This document shows positions 45,049 through 57,419 of a stretch of 64,000 bases of DNA, one piece after another. The stretch covers positions 122,001 through 186,000 of the forward strand of contig JAJEKV010000015.1 in NCBI GenBank assembly GCA_021234155.1, given 5' to 3'. Numbering within the stretch: position 1 is the first letter of the stretch; each line of letters begins with the position of its first letter. The notes under the pieces are model-generated. The model was not told the origin of the DNA and made no database searches. It saw only the letters and a list, made by a program, of their open reading frames with translations. The DNA is from Isoetes taiwanensis (Eukaryota; Streptophyta; Lycopodiopsida; Isoetales; Isoetaceae). The translations under genes were made by a program, and so were the position numbers.

Positions 45049-45900
45049 AGGACAATCTTTGTCACCGACATTGCGCTAAGATGATGAACCTACTCTAATC
45101 TCGCAAAAGCACACAACAAGAATATATGAACTTAACTCTATTGAAAAGATCAACTTTTCGTTAATTACTTATTATGTAATTATAAAGCTATATTTATAAG
45201 TTATACAAAATTATATAGCTATAACAACTATTATTATCAAAGTATACACATAATATTATTACAACAAATTTAGGAGTTCATAGTTAGTCTAAAATCTATG
45301 ACTCCTATCTTCTAAATAACGTGCTCCCTCCTTCATGCTTCCCTTCACTGGCCTGCACAAGTAGCACATTACATTATATAAGTTAATAAGTTTGTGGTTT
45401 TAGGGGACCACCCCCCTTACCTACCTCCTTGAGCCGAACTACTAACTCAAGGTTACCCTACTACCTTGCACTCGATCATGGCCCTTTCGGATTTGAGCTT
45501 AAGGACCATTTAAGATGATCCTATCATCGCCCATGATCAAGTGCTACCTTGTACTTTCGGTTGCCGGTCGAAAGTACCCCTAGTGCATCATGCCCCAAGG
45601 GTTTTAAGCTAGGGAACGTCTCACGATCCCATCATCGCGCATGATCACTTTGACCTTCACCATGACCCTCCTACGGCCAGGTGTGCGTACCCCGCATCGC
45701 GGCATAGAGAGCATCCGATCGATGTCCCATCATCGCCCACCATGCCTCAATCCTCACTCACATGACCCTAATGGTCATGCGCACCTCTTGGTGCGTGCTG
45801 GCCTAGAGAATGCCTTAAAGGCGTATCCCATCATCGCCCTTCACGTTCCAAGATTACGGCACATGCACTCTACTAACTAGAATACATGAGCGGAACTTAA
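45049..45900 (-). repeat. Gypsy 3' region with four ~99-bp degenerate repeats
   Basis: The word ccyatcatcgcc recurs at about 45531, 45631, 45729 and 45830, spaced 98-101 bp, each followed by catgatca or a variant. The rest is noncoding. It lies between the chromodomain end and the purine tract, a position where chromoviruses often have a noncoding spacer. Confidence 0.65.
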
Positions 45901-48900
45901 GGCTAACTAAGAAACATACTAAGCTAACCTCACGGCAAGTCTGTCGATCAATTCGAGAGCGACTCGCCCATCAACTCCTTCATAAACTCTGGGTATTGCT
46001 TCTCCAAATCCTGCTTCAATACCCAGATCGTGTCTTCCACGGGCAAGTGATTCCACTTGACCAACTACTGGAGGAATTTAGATCACCTAGTCCTCTTGAA
46101 TGACTTATCAAGAAGCAATTCAGGCACAATTTCAACTTGATCCTCCGTCATTTCCAACAAAGTTGGAGTATCCAAAACCTCCTCAGGATTAGGATCGTGC
46201 CTTTTCAATAGACTCACATGGAAGACCTTAAGGTGGGCTGAGAGATCCAACTTGTAGGCTTGGGAGCCCACTCTTCTCCAAGATCTTGAACGGACCGGCC
46301 CACCTAGGGGCGAGCTTCTTACAATTGCCGATGCGAAGCTTCCCTTGCTTAACCTTTACTTGAGCCAAACTTTATCTCTCACAACAAAACAACTCTCGAG
46401 GAGTTTTATGTCTATCTGCTAGACTCTTCAGATGTGCCCATGCTGTTTGAAGATATTCCCACACTTCTACCAAAAGCTACCGCGTCGTTGTTGAGAAACT
46501 TCCACCTAGGGCACTAGATTATGCCACATAACTAGAGTCAAGCATTGATAACTATAACTGATCATGGATGTACTCGGCCCATTTGGATTACTTGTTCCAA
46601 TCATAGTTTCTCAACATGCTCTCCAAAATTGTGTTGGTGCGGTCCCTTTGCCGATTTGACTGCAATTGATAAGCAAAACTCATCAACAAGTTGGTGCAGC
46701 TCGTGTTGGAGAAGTCTTGCTAAACGTCGCTAAAGAACTTCGGATCTCTTTTGGTGATGATCGACCTGTGCATTCCATGCAGCCTAAAAGATCTCCTATG
46801 TAGACCACCACGGCCGAGCCAAGGCGGTGTCTATGGTGTGGCATGGCAAGCATGTGCCCTTTTGCTAAGCTATATACCACAACCATCAAGGCTTCAAAGC
46901 TTCTTGTTGTCCTTGGAAGGCCAACTATAAAACCCATCTTTGATGACTTCCGGTGGTTCTGCACCGCCCTTGATGACTCCTGGAATTGAAGTTGTTCGCC
47001 CTTGTCCACGGGTTGCTGCCGACATTCTTGGATATGTCGATTATCACGCTTCTTCATATCGGTCGGGGCGTAGCTACTTCTAATCTTGAAGTAGGCCTTT
47101 ATAAATTTTGCATGGCGGAAATAGGGCTATTATGCGTGTCTGGAAGATTTTTCTTACTTCTTATACTTTGGGTAACGATAATTGTTCTTTGCTATTAGAG
47201 ATTACCTTCCTTTTTAAAATATTTGAAGGTTTCTCTTTCTTAATCCGTCCTTGCACTCTTGCAAAGACTAGCCCATTATGTGCTTGAACTCCATGTTGGG
47301 GTAGATGGCTTCTTCTATCTTCTTGCCGAATTCGCTTTTGCGAAGTGGAGATGGCATTGCAAATTGCTGCTTCAAAAGCTTGCCAATGAGTGGCGACGCC
47401 TTAACATCTCTCCACGGCTGCATGCTCTTCTATTGATTTGTCTGTAGATCACGATGTCGTCGAAGAGAATTGATGAAGAAATCATCCAAGGAATCTCAAG
47501 ATGTCGCCCTCAAATGCATACAAGTTGGTGGAGCATTCCATAGACTTAGGGGCATTATTGTGAAATCATAGTGCCCATACCGTGTTCAAGGAGTCTTATA
47601 ATTATCTTCCCCTTCATCCTTATTTATTGATTGCCCGAGCTTACGCCGATTTTGTAGAAGAATCCCGCTTCTTGGGGCTGATCCATTATGTCGTTTGCTT
47701 GTTGAGCTGCCCATGGTTGATATACATCTTTAGACTTCCATCTTGGCCGAGAGGGTCCCCAAGTCAATCAACTCCTACAAGCTCGCTTCTTGAGCTCTCG
47801 CTAGCTCGGAAGTGCTGATTCTATAAAGAGCCTTTTGATCGGCTCGCATCCAGGCAAGAGTGATTTAGGTCTCTATGCTTCTATAGAGCAAAAGCTCTCA
47901 AATTTCATCAAGGAATATATCATGGGACTTCTTAATTACTTAGAAATTGGCCAAGGCAAACTGTTTTTCAAGTAGCATCTTCCTTCTTACTCTTATGGTC
48001 GGGGTCGACAACTTGTAGCTTATGTATGACCTCATTCCTCATGATGCACTTAAGTAATTGCCTTACTGACATGCGTTGCACGATTGGAATTACTTAACTT
48101 AAATTATAAGGTACTTGCCCTTTGGTGCTGGGATAAGTATCTCTTGCTTATAATAATCAATTATTGCTTTAGCCAGCTTTAATATTGCATGCTTATTATG
48201 AGGTCATAGTTGCCAAAGTACATAAGTTGGTGTCGATGCTCTACTTTGCTTCGCTTAAGGTTGATGTCGAACTTGACTCTTGTTCCATTGGTGCTGCCAA
48301 TTACTCGGCCTTGCCTTAACTACTGGCCTAGATTTAGACTTAAGAGTGTTGCTCTTAAAGATGTCCGCCATCTAGAAGGTGCAAAATTACAAGTTAAAGA
48401 ACTACTTACATAAATCTTATGGCCACAAGTTTAGTCAGCATGACATTACTTTTGGGCACACATAGAAAACTATATGATTAGATAATTATTCTTGTTTTAG
48501 ATCTAATCTATACTCTAGGATCTCCCCTTTCTTACTTATTGCCCTCTTGAAATAGTCCCACCTTTGAGTTGATGCCATCTAAGAAGTTGGCCGGACTTAT
48601 TAGATTGCTTCCCTTCATTTGGTCGGATTATTCCTTATGCTGCGGAAGTACTCGTCATATACATGGTCAACGGTTATCCTATTATTGAATCCTTCTTAGC
48701 GAGGTGATCAAGCTCACGAAGAGGTTCCAATATGTTGGATATCTGCCAGCAATGTATACAATTGTTGTACTCCATATATTTTCTTCCCAATCCTTGAAGC
48801 TTTGCTCAATTCTTGGGTCCATCTTCTAAAAAGAAAAGACAAAAACTACTCGAAATTTAGGTCCCTATCCCATCATGGATGCTATCACCCATAATTCTAA

Positions 48901-50160
48901 GAAACTCAACTATCTCGATAGGTCCTCTAGCTTGCTTAAAGCTGATGTAGTCATTAGTCATTGGAGTAGCAAGGCGATGGTCCATAATTTATTGAAAAGA
49001 ATGTGGTATCCTTGGAGTTGTCAGATAATCATTCGTCCAAACGCTTCTTTTTTGTCAAACATATTCGACTCGATCGTCCTTAATGTTGATGTTGACTATC
49101 TTCATTAACATTATCCTCTTAGTGGACTTGCTGATGTAGTGGCGACATAAGGCTTTCGATTGTCGCATCCTAGAGCTTGAAGGTAATGTTCTTCACATTC
49201 TAGAATCTTTCATGTCGCTCATCCGCTTTGGAGATTACGTAGATTCGAGGATGATTCTTCTAACTCCTCGAATTGATATTGTTGTGTTGACCTTTGTCGA
49301 TTTGATTCTTCCTCCGGCCACATGTTCTTGTTATAAGGTGAAGACAATGTCGAGTGCTTTACCACTTCTAATCAGGCAACTTCTCTTTGCCGAGAGGAGT
49401 TTATTTGCATCCATGTTCGGGACTATAATCTTGAGTGATCAGTTAGTAATGCTAGTATTTTGTCCCCACGATGCCTCTTCTTGATGGTGTTTGACCTCCA
49501 ATCTCTAAGGTAGAAGATTGTCGTGATCTTGAGATGGTAATTGCCGAGGTTGATGCAACCGCCTCAAGTATCGGGTTGATGAGGAAGAAGTTTGTTGCGC
49601 CTCGCCATATTTCTATTCCCCGAGGAGCCCACTCTTGGCGGCTTTTGTAATACCTCCTTAGTCAACGCATGTCCGCTTGGAGTCTAGATCTGATACTACT
49701 ATGGCCCTGTATACGCTGGATAGTTGCCCTTCCTCGAGGTATGTCCAGTCTCATCCTTTAGGGCTCTTGATACCATAAGTCGATGAAGTGTACTTGTTGG
49801 TGGTGTAGCTGTGACATTAGTCATCGATGTGGGGCCGTTCCTCGAGACAATATGGCACTTGGAGAATATCCTTGACTAGGAGGTGTTCCTCCCTAATGTG
49901 ATCAATTTTGTAAGTGCCATGATGCCCATTGGCATTTGCATAGCCCCTTGGCAAGTCTTGTGTCTATCCTTGATGTCGCAATCATCCATCCTATAGGCTC
50001 TCCTTTATTTTTGTTCTGGGCTTCCCCTGACAATCGCCTTGGCTTTTGCTTTCTTTGAAGTTTCCTCCATAAGTTGCCCTCTGCTTTCAATTCATTGATG
50101 TTGTCGAAAGTGGCTCCACCGTCGAGGCTTGAGGATCTGCAACGAAGGTTCTCCTGACCT
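45900..50160 (-). pseudogene. Ty3/gypsy chromovirus gag-pol, decayed
   Basis: Read toward lower coordinates. A gag-like basic region with a degraded zinc knuckle is near 50090-49900. Heavily scrambled protease/RT/RNaseH follows (49.9-47.1 kb). The integrase core with KMGFIVGLPRTTRSFEALMV is at 46950-46860. The integrase C-terminal segment with AYKLDLSAHLKVFHVSLLKR (46271-46190) precedes a chromodomain-like LVKWNHLPVEDTIW, then QYPEFMKEL (about 46050-45960). The chromodomain marks the chromovirus branch, which targets itself to particular chromatin. Stops and frameshifts are frequent throughout and the RT motif F-x-D-D is not legible. The 3' LTR and purine tract adjoin; the 5' LTR is missing. 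Confidence 0.75.
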
Positions 50161-50730
50161 ATATTATTGCCCTAAGCACAAGGCAACTAATACTACCACA
50201 CAATAATTACTTATATCTACTTACTCTGCAAACCCTATTTTTATGCCTTTATCCACTCTCCCTTAATTGACCCACTTGGCACTTTACTAGAGACTGAGGA
50301 AGGTACTTATTTACTGTTATGGGGTGGTAGAAGGAGACTGATTCACTGGATGTACTTGGTGTGCTAGACTGAATTACCTAGATAGAATGAATTCCTAGAT
50401 AATTATCTATGATACAAAGGCATGGCTGAAGACACTTGATGATATTGCACCTATAACGTGTGTTGGTGTATCATACCAACGTGTGACACAATTTCTAAGG
50501 TCTTGGCAACTAGCTGGGTTTCTAAGAAAAATGTTTAATTATACTACCTATATGTAGACAAGAAGACACTTAGCAAGATAAGAGCGACAACTAAGCTATG
50601 ATGAGTGCAGATGTTGTCCCTGTCTAGCTTAAGGATCTTGGTTCTAAGTCTAAGGCTTGGCCATTAATATTATCTAACATTATTAAAGCTTAAATTTAAT
50701 TAAGAATTATAATTCAAACATAAACGATGC
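50161..50730. other. Spacer beyond the gypsy element
   Basis: AT-rich; no LTR, gene or RNA recognised. Confidence 0.4.
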
Positions 50731-50790
50731 CCGCCCTTAGTGGTTGGCACGGGGGGTTTGGGGGGTTCAATTCCCGCTACTGTGGGAATT
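50731..50790 (+). repeat. tRNA-like SINE fragment
   Basis: cttagtggttgg (box A-like) is followed by a G-rich run and GGTTCAATTCC at 50764-50774 (box B with one mismatch), then ccgctactgtggg. The layout resembles plant SINE heads of tRNA origin. The G-rich spacer is short, there is no clear poly-T or repeat tail, and no second copy in the window. Confidence 0.4.
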
Positions 50791-50948
50791 CTTTTAAGAT
50801 GATGTTCAAAATAGATTGAAAAGCTAGAATGGGGTGCTACAAGACACTAGAATGCATGGCAAGAGGCTAGCATGTGCACTAAGAACCTTTCAATGCATTT
50901 TTGGACAAAAACGTATGAAACCGGGTCAGAGCGCGCAAACCGGTATGT

Positions 50949-50982
50949 ATATATACTATATATATGTATATATATATATATA
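50949..50982. repeat. (TA)n microsatellite
   Basis: Run of tatata with two short interruptions. Confidence 0.85.
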
Positions 50983-51074
50983 TACAAGAAATTTAGCACG
51001 TCCTACGGCGCATTGTTCCAGTTTCAGCATGTTCGTATGATGCAAGTTCTAGTTGGTGCATATTCTTGAATCTG

Positions 51075-51345
51075 AACATTAACCTTAGATTTCATCAGAT
51101 TCCCTTAGATTCTCTCAGATTTTATAAGATCCCTTCAGATTCTATAGAGATTCCGTCAGAGCTTTATAAGGTTCCCTCATATTCTATGAAGATTATCCTG
51201 GAATTCTCATTTCTTCTAAGATTCCTCTAGATTCTCTTAGTTCACCTTAGGTTGTCTAAAGTCTTCAAGATTCTATCAAAACTCCCTTAGATTCTCACTG
51301 GTTTCATGAATATTCCCTTAGATTCTCCTAGATTCCAGGACATTA
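51075..51345 (+). repeat. Degenerate minisatellite of ttagattc/agattct words
   Basis: More than ten spaced copies of agattc or agattct with cccttagattctc as the commonest context, roughly every 10-25 bp. Too diverged for a fixed period. Confidence 0.6.
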
Positions 51346-52600
51346 CAAAGCAATTAGGGTTTAAACCTTTTAATTTGATTCCGAGTTATATTTCGACAGT
51401 GCAAGTTCCTGTTGGTGCATGTTTCAGAACATTATAGAGCAATTAGAGTTTAAACTTTTCATATGGCATTGGATTATGTATAGTTTACGTTATAAGGCAC
51501 CTATTTTGGTAATATTAAGGCATATTACTGCTCTATCCATTAAATAGTTCATATAGTTTTATTCATATTTAGACAAACCAAAAGAACCCTGCTTCTAGAT
51601 ACTATATGAAGGTTATCCAATACCTAGTAATCTTGCATCTTAAATCCTAAAGCGTATTTCTAGAATGTCCATGTGTAGTGTATATGCACTTAATAAAGTT
51701 TTTTCCTTTGTTTTTCTTTCAAAAAGCAAAGTTGTACTATTGTAGTGCATAAGTTGATGTATTATAAGGATATCGGTTGCGTCTTAAAAGTCTAGGATTA
51801 ATGGGCTAACTAGAAATTAGAAAGTTTAAGAAGATGAGCTTATAGGGTATGACATTGTTGCATCTAATTTTCTAACATATGAGATTAATCAAGCATTAAT
51901 TGAATTGTCAAGCGTTAGACGTCTAGAGGCAACGTGGAGATAGCATGGATGGAACATTTTGAATCACAAAAGATGCCAGTACATTTGGTCGTGGATAAGA
52001 TCGGTTGAGTTTGATCGCTCAAAATTAATGGGTGTTCCGGTACCATCAATATTCAAGTTAACAAAAATCTAAACCATTGAAATTGGAAAGCCTCTCACTT
52101 GTTTAAAGTATATGTACTATTAGAGAAAATTACTATGAAATTCACATTTTGTGGTACTTTAACTTGGGCAATAAAGCGCATTTCATTATTGTTAAAGAAG
52201 AAAAAGTCATGTTGACATTGGTAGCATCAAGCACCCCAAAATGTGCATTAGCTTCTTTGTACATATTGGAAACTCTCAAACTTATACCTATATCTATCTA
52301 TTGGGTGCCCCATAAATTAAATTAAATAAGTGATTGCAAACCTCAGTTTGATAACTGAGATTACTCAATAAAGTACTCAAACTTCCCATGTCCCATGTCC
52401 AAGCTTTCCTTTACACTTATGTTTGTGGCCTAAGGTACAACCATGATGTAGAATATTGTTAAAGCCTTTTAAGACTTTGTACTATTGGAGACATTGTAGA
52501 ACATTGTAAAAGGCACACATGCACGATCTGCTTTATATGCAGTGCCATAGGATTTGTAATCAATATTTATATTTGTAGGCAAGTTCTAGACTTGAGCAAT
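51346..52600. other. AT-rich spacer
   Basis: A word pair gtgcaagttcct..ttggtgcat at 51400 echoes gatgcaagttct..ttggtgcat at 51038. No gene recognised. Confidence 0.4.
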
Positions 52601-52659
52601 CTATTGCATGATCTTGAAGGACTTGAGGGAACCCAAATCACATAACTTATCAATTCTAC

Positions 52660-52805
52660 GTGTGCTCGGCATTGTCATGCATAAGTTGGGGAGCATGCTT
52701 ATGTGGGCGCCCAATGCTATGCTCGGCATTGTTGTGCATAAGTTGAGTATGTTCATGTGCGCGCCCAATGTTGGCCATTTGTTTATGTGGGTGCCCAATG
52801 CTGCC
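52660..52805 (+). repeat. Tandem repeat of about 55 bp
   Basis: Copies contain ctcggcattgt.atgcataagttg, then gcccaatgct or gcccaatgtt (52665-52720, 52722-52772, and a partial third with tttatgtgggtgcccaatgct to 52802). Confidence 0.65.
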
Positions 52806-55091
52806 CGGTTGCTACTCTTGCCAAATGTGTGCAAAGATAGATGTCCAATGTTGTAGGGGTGTGTGTGTTAACATAGCCTTGCATTGTGATGTAAGAATGA
52901 TGGTTGAGAAAAATGTTCTGTTGTATAGATCAACTGCAATGAAGAATGTTATGATAATATTATGTTGTACACATCAACTGCAATGATTTTGACATCTTAT
53001 GATTAAAGAATCAAAATGAAGTAAAAGCTTTCTATGGAAAATGTATCTTGCTTGTAGAAATTTGACTCAAAAGAAAATAAAAGCTTCCTATAGAAAATGC
53101 CAATCTTCCTTGTGGGGCCCTGATTGCATAACTAAGCACCTGGTTATAATGTGTCCTTAAACAAAGACTTAGAATGTAAATCGTTGATTACTACAGATAT
53201 CCCTAACATGTCATTAGTTGCATGAATATTTCATGTCTAGCTTCAGCAATAGATGTCACAAACATAAGATTAACAATATGAAAGACCAAAGTGTTGATGG
53301 CATAGAAAAAATATATTATGCAACTCTAACTTAAAATGTAAGCCTTTGAATACTCCAAACATCCCCATAAGCACGAATTATATCTTACATCCCCATAAGC
53401 ATGAATTATATCTTAATAATCTAATATGCTTGTCTTGCTTGGGCAATGGATGTCAAAAATATAAGATTAACAAAATGAAAGATCATAATCTTGATGAGGC
53501 AGAGGAATTCGAAGTATGAAGTAAGGGAACCTGTTTGTTGACATATTAGAAACTGAAGTGCCAACCCAGAACGCACCTCCAACAAGTGACTTACATTTGG
53601 GGTAAGATTGGCTATTATCAGGCCGGAATTTACAGACCCATCACATAGAAAGAAGTTCAGAGAATCGAAATTACCTGTGTAGGTGTTTGATGCAGCAAAA
53701 ATGATCTCTAGATGATTGTAGGAATCAACCAGGCGACCCGATTTGGCGATTACCAGGCCGGATTTGGGGATTGCCACTTGAATCTAAAGACCCATGAGCA
53801 GAACAGAGTTTTTCACATGAGCGATCACTTACCATAAAGACCGGCCTTATGTTTTCTTGCAGACGAAGCAACCGGCAGCGGCTCCGCTTCACATTCAAAG
53901 CATGGCAAAGACGATTTTTGCTGGCATAAGGACGCGATTATCCGAAGATCAACATGCCAAGGGCGATTCACCTGGCAAAAACTTAAGCAGCAGTGGTTCT
54001 TTGCCCAAAATTTGAGCCGGGTCGGCTAACTCTGCTTACAGAAGCTTGGGAAGAGTCAAATGGTTTTAGGCGAAGAAATCGGCAATCAACCTAGCCTATA
54101 TCTCTATTTTTCTAAGCACAGGCGTACACGTCTCCAAGTTTGAAAAAAGAAACTCCCTGTTCTGCGAGATCGAAAGACAGAGCATTTTTTGCCTTTTGGA
54201 TTTGTTGGGTCGCTCCTTGATTTCAGTTCTGTAGAATTGAAACAGCTCAACATTCTACAGCCGAGCAAAGTGTATTATCCAGCAAACAGAGGCTTCCAGA
54301 ACTAAGATTGATGGAATAGGCAAGGAAAACAGAGCTAAAATCAAACAATCAGAAGAATTAGAAGGGTACCTTTGTCTCTGCTCAAAATACTCGCATTTTT
54401 CAACCCTGCATGCCCAACTGCATTCTAGCACTCTTCAGAGTAAAACCGAGGGCTTTTCCTTCACAGCCTGGCACCCACAATGACCCTTAAACTAAAGCTT
54501 AATTTATGCCTACCGCTCGTACTTCTACAGGGGTTTTCTTATCCGCGGTCGCGGGCTTGGCTGTCACTCCGAGGTCTGGCGATGGCGGAAAAAGGCCGGA
54601 TTTGAAACTAGTACCAGAATGCAGAGGATGAATTGAAGACAAAACGAGGACGAGAGCTTCTTCCTGCCCTATTTCCCTGATCCGGAGCCTATTTCCTAAA
54701 CTGACAACATTTCCAGCAAAGCATATTGGAGATTTAAAGAAATTTGGATCAGATTTGGCTATCCGGAGCCGTTTTTTCATAATCCACGGACGATTCAAGC
54801 CTATTTACAGGACTTTATAAAATCGGCAGATGCTTTTGGGCTCCTTGCAACAACAAATATAAGCTCTAGTCCCTCCATTCCGATCCTTGCAGAGGGTTTT
54901 TTCATAATTTAAGCACAAACATAAATTACCTCTGGAGAATCGCCCCATCCGCACCACAAAGGAAGACCAGAGCACAAAAATTGCCCCTAAAGCAAAGCCC
55001 AACCCGCTTGGCGCAGCATCAACGTTTCCCAAGCAGATCTATCTGGCAATACAAATAAAAGTATTTTAATAGAGTGAATTGAACAGGATAT
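52806..55091. other. Spacer, no gene recognised
   Basis: Two short paralogous stretches near 53185-53300 and 53345-53475 share 'caatrgatgtca' and 'ataagattaacaa' words. Minus-strand open frames at 53421-53777, 54499-54798 and 54805-55032 have no recognisable family; the last contains a hydrophobic run (ALGAIFVLWSSFVV). Confidence 0.4.
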
Positions 55092-56395
55092 GGTTATTTT
55101 GCTACATATTCTAAACGAGGTGCACCCCCGGACTACACGGCCGCTTCGGATCGTCAATCCTAATCCCCATCGTATGTTGGAGCCTTCGGACACCTCTGGT
55201 TTTGATTATGCTCAATTATGATTGGGGGCCTATGCTTTTAAGATGTCGAATCACGAGTTTGCCTAAGGTTTTGATGGTATATCGTGCCTCTATACGGTTT
55301 CATTTAAGCTTTTTAGAATATGAAATACGAGGATTCTAACCTCTACTAAAATAACTCAATGTCCTAATAAGACTACTTTAACCAATCTAACTAGTGAGCT
55401 AATGTGACTATTTTTTTATCTTAAATCTATGTTTTTTTTTATAATAACCCATTGAATTGTTTTAGGGATATGGTCTATGGTTTCAAGAATTATATCTATA
55501 TCAAATCCCCCCGAACCCCCGTTATTTTGCTACATATTCTAAACGAGGTGCACCTCGGACTACCACGTCGCCGGATGTCAATCCTACGCCCCAGATCAGT
55601 ATGTTGGAGCCTCCGGACACCTCTCGCTTCGATTATGCTCAATTATGATTGGGGGCCTATGCTTTTTAAGATGTCGAATCACGAAGTTTGCCTAAGGTTT
55701 TGATGGTATATCGTGCCTCTATACGGTTTCATTTAAGCTTTTAGAATATGAAATACTGGGGATTCAACCTCTACTAAAATAACTCAATGTCCTAATAAGA
55801 CTACTTTAACCAATCTAACTAGTGAGCTAATGTGACTATTTTTTATCTTAAATCTATGTTTTTTTATAATAACCCATTGAATTGTTTTAGGGATATGGTC
55901 TATGGTTTCAAGAATTATATCTATATCAAATCCCCCTCGAACCCCTCGTTATTTTGCTACATATTCTAAACGAGGTGCACCCCGGACTACCACAGTCGTC
56001 GGATCATCAATCCCACGCCCGTGATCAGTATGTTGGAGCCTCCGGACACCTCTCGCTTCGATTATGCTCAATTATGATTGGGGACGCCTATGCTTTTAAG
56101 ATGTCGAATACTGAAGTTTGCCTAAGGTTTTGATGGTATATCGTGCCTCTATACGGTTTCATTTAAGCTTTTAGAATATGAAATACGGGATTGAACCTCT
56201 ACTAAAATAACTCAATGTCCTAATAAGACTACTTTAACCAATCTAACTAGTGAGCTAATGTGACTATTTTTTATCTTAAATCTATGTTTTTTTTTTATAA
56301 TAACCCATTGAATTGTTTTAGGGATATGGTCTATGGTTTCAAGAATTATATCTATATCAAATCCCCCTGGAACCCCCTGTTATTTTGCTACATAT
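55092..56395 (-). repeat. Three tandem copies of the box A/B element
   Basis: Units start gttattttgctacatattct at about 55092, 55521 and 55948, with a final partial gttattttgctacat at 56379; periods about 427-431 bp. They are the reverse complement of the element at 22775-23187 plus about 20 bp. Unit junctions have the form ...tccccctggaacccc/gttattttgctac. Box A on the minus strand reads TAGCTCACTAG. Box B is altered in each copy (GGTTAGAATCC, GGTTGAATCC, GGTTCAATCC), so these copies are probably inert for Pol III. Confidence 0.9.
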
Positions 56396-57101
56396 GGGCC
56401 CTGGAGTATAGCACAGAAATCACTGGCATTAGCTTTATGCTTGAAAAATCGGCTGCCTCAATAAAATTGATGGCTTTGTCAAACTAAAACTACCTGTAAG
56501 GCGAGTTTGTGAAGTAGCGGAACCCTGAGGCCATCTTCAGCAGTAAATAAGTCCGACATGTGCTTAAGCGGAGTTTTGGAGGTGGCAAAAAAAACTCACA
56601 TCACTGGCATCGTCCTCTGCATAAGCAGATTTTGCCCGCAAACGGAAGTGGAGGAGTTGTGAAGCAGGCACATTACAGAGGAGTAAGGAAGCAGCCATTT
56701 CTTTGCAAATTCCTTGCCATCTTCGGCTGCCCTATTTTCTACTGCTCTAGCTATAGCCGGAGCTTCACATCGCGTCTGCTATTTCCCCATGTCGCCCCTG
56801 TCTCAGCCAATAGATTAAACCAGAAATACGAGCGAAACAAAGCAGATAACCTCTGGCGCCATGGCGAACACATCTGCCATTGCTCGATAGCTCGAAAGAG
56901 AATAGAGATGCGGCGGAATAATAGGAATCCAAAATGTAAACCATAAGTGCTCCAGCGGACTCCAGTGATAATAAATTGGCGCCATAAATGAACCCGACAG
57001 CATAGCCATGATGGCATACATAAGCAATGCGCCCGCCGAAGAAGCAACCAGAATTCCAAAACAATTGCAACGCTTGATCACCGGATATATACCAGTAGTC
57101 A
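56396..57101 (-). other. Unassigned region with hydrophobic ORF
   Basis: An ATG-started minus-strand frame (57135-56815, 106 codons) begins MARNCGTFLNVLTTGIYPVI and contains three hydrophobic stretches (VASSAGALLMYAIMAML, LWFTFWIPII, VICFVSLVFLV), i.e. possible membrane helices. I recognise no family. Its 5' end overlaps the heat-shock element cluster, so transcription from a heat-responsive promoter is conceivable but unproven. Confidence 0.3.
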
Positions 57102-57280
57102 GAACATTCAAGAATGTTCCACAATTTCTTGCCATCTTCTAGAATTTTCAAAACATTCTGGAAGCTACCATATCTCCGCCAAGAATCTTCTGGAAGCCAC
57201 CATATCCGACGGCTGAGATCGCGTGGGAGCGAATGGACGGCCAAGATCTGGCGGCTTATATATAATGGAACCTTCTAGAA
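57102..57280. promoter_or_regulatory. Cluster of heat-shock elements around a TATA box
   Basis: Alternating GAA/TTC modules with exact 2-base spacing: GAACATTCAAGAATGTTC (57102-57119, four modules), TTCTAGAATTTTC (57137-57149, three), TTCTGGAA (57156-57163, two), GAATCTTCTGGAA (57183-57195, three) and GAACCTTCTAGAA (57268-57280, three). TATATATA lies at 57257-57264. This is the binding pattern of heat-shock factors. On the plus strand four clusters precede the TATA box by about 60-155 bp, the normal layout. The plus-strand transcript would run at once into the 3' tail of the LINE at 57310. On the minus strand only one cluster precedes the TATA box. Confidence 0.65.
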
Positions 57281-57419
57281 GCCACTCCTAATAATTATAT
57301 ATATATAATAAATAATAATAATAAATAAAGATTATTAACGTCCACGGAAGCCCGTAGGCTATGGGACAAGAACATTCAGTATAACCCATAAACTTTGCGA
57401 GATGATTGTTCACATATTC

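Noticed and set aside
49763-49776. ggctcttgatacca as a minus-strand primer-binding site for the gypsy element
   Set aside because: It has an extra base relative to the tRNA-Met complement and gag-like sequence lies on its wrong side (49900-50090), so it cannot be the PBS of this element.
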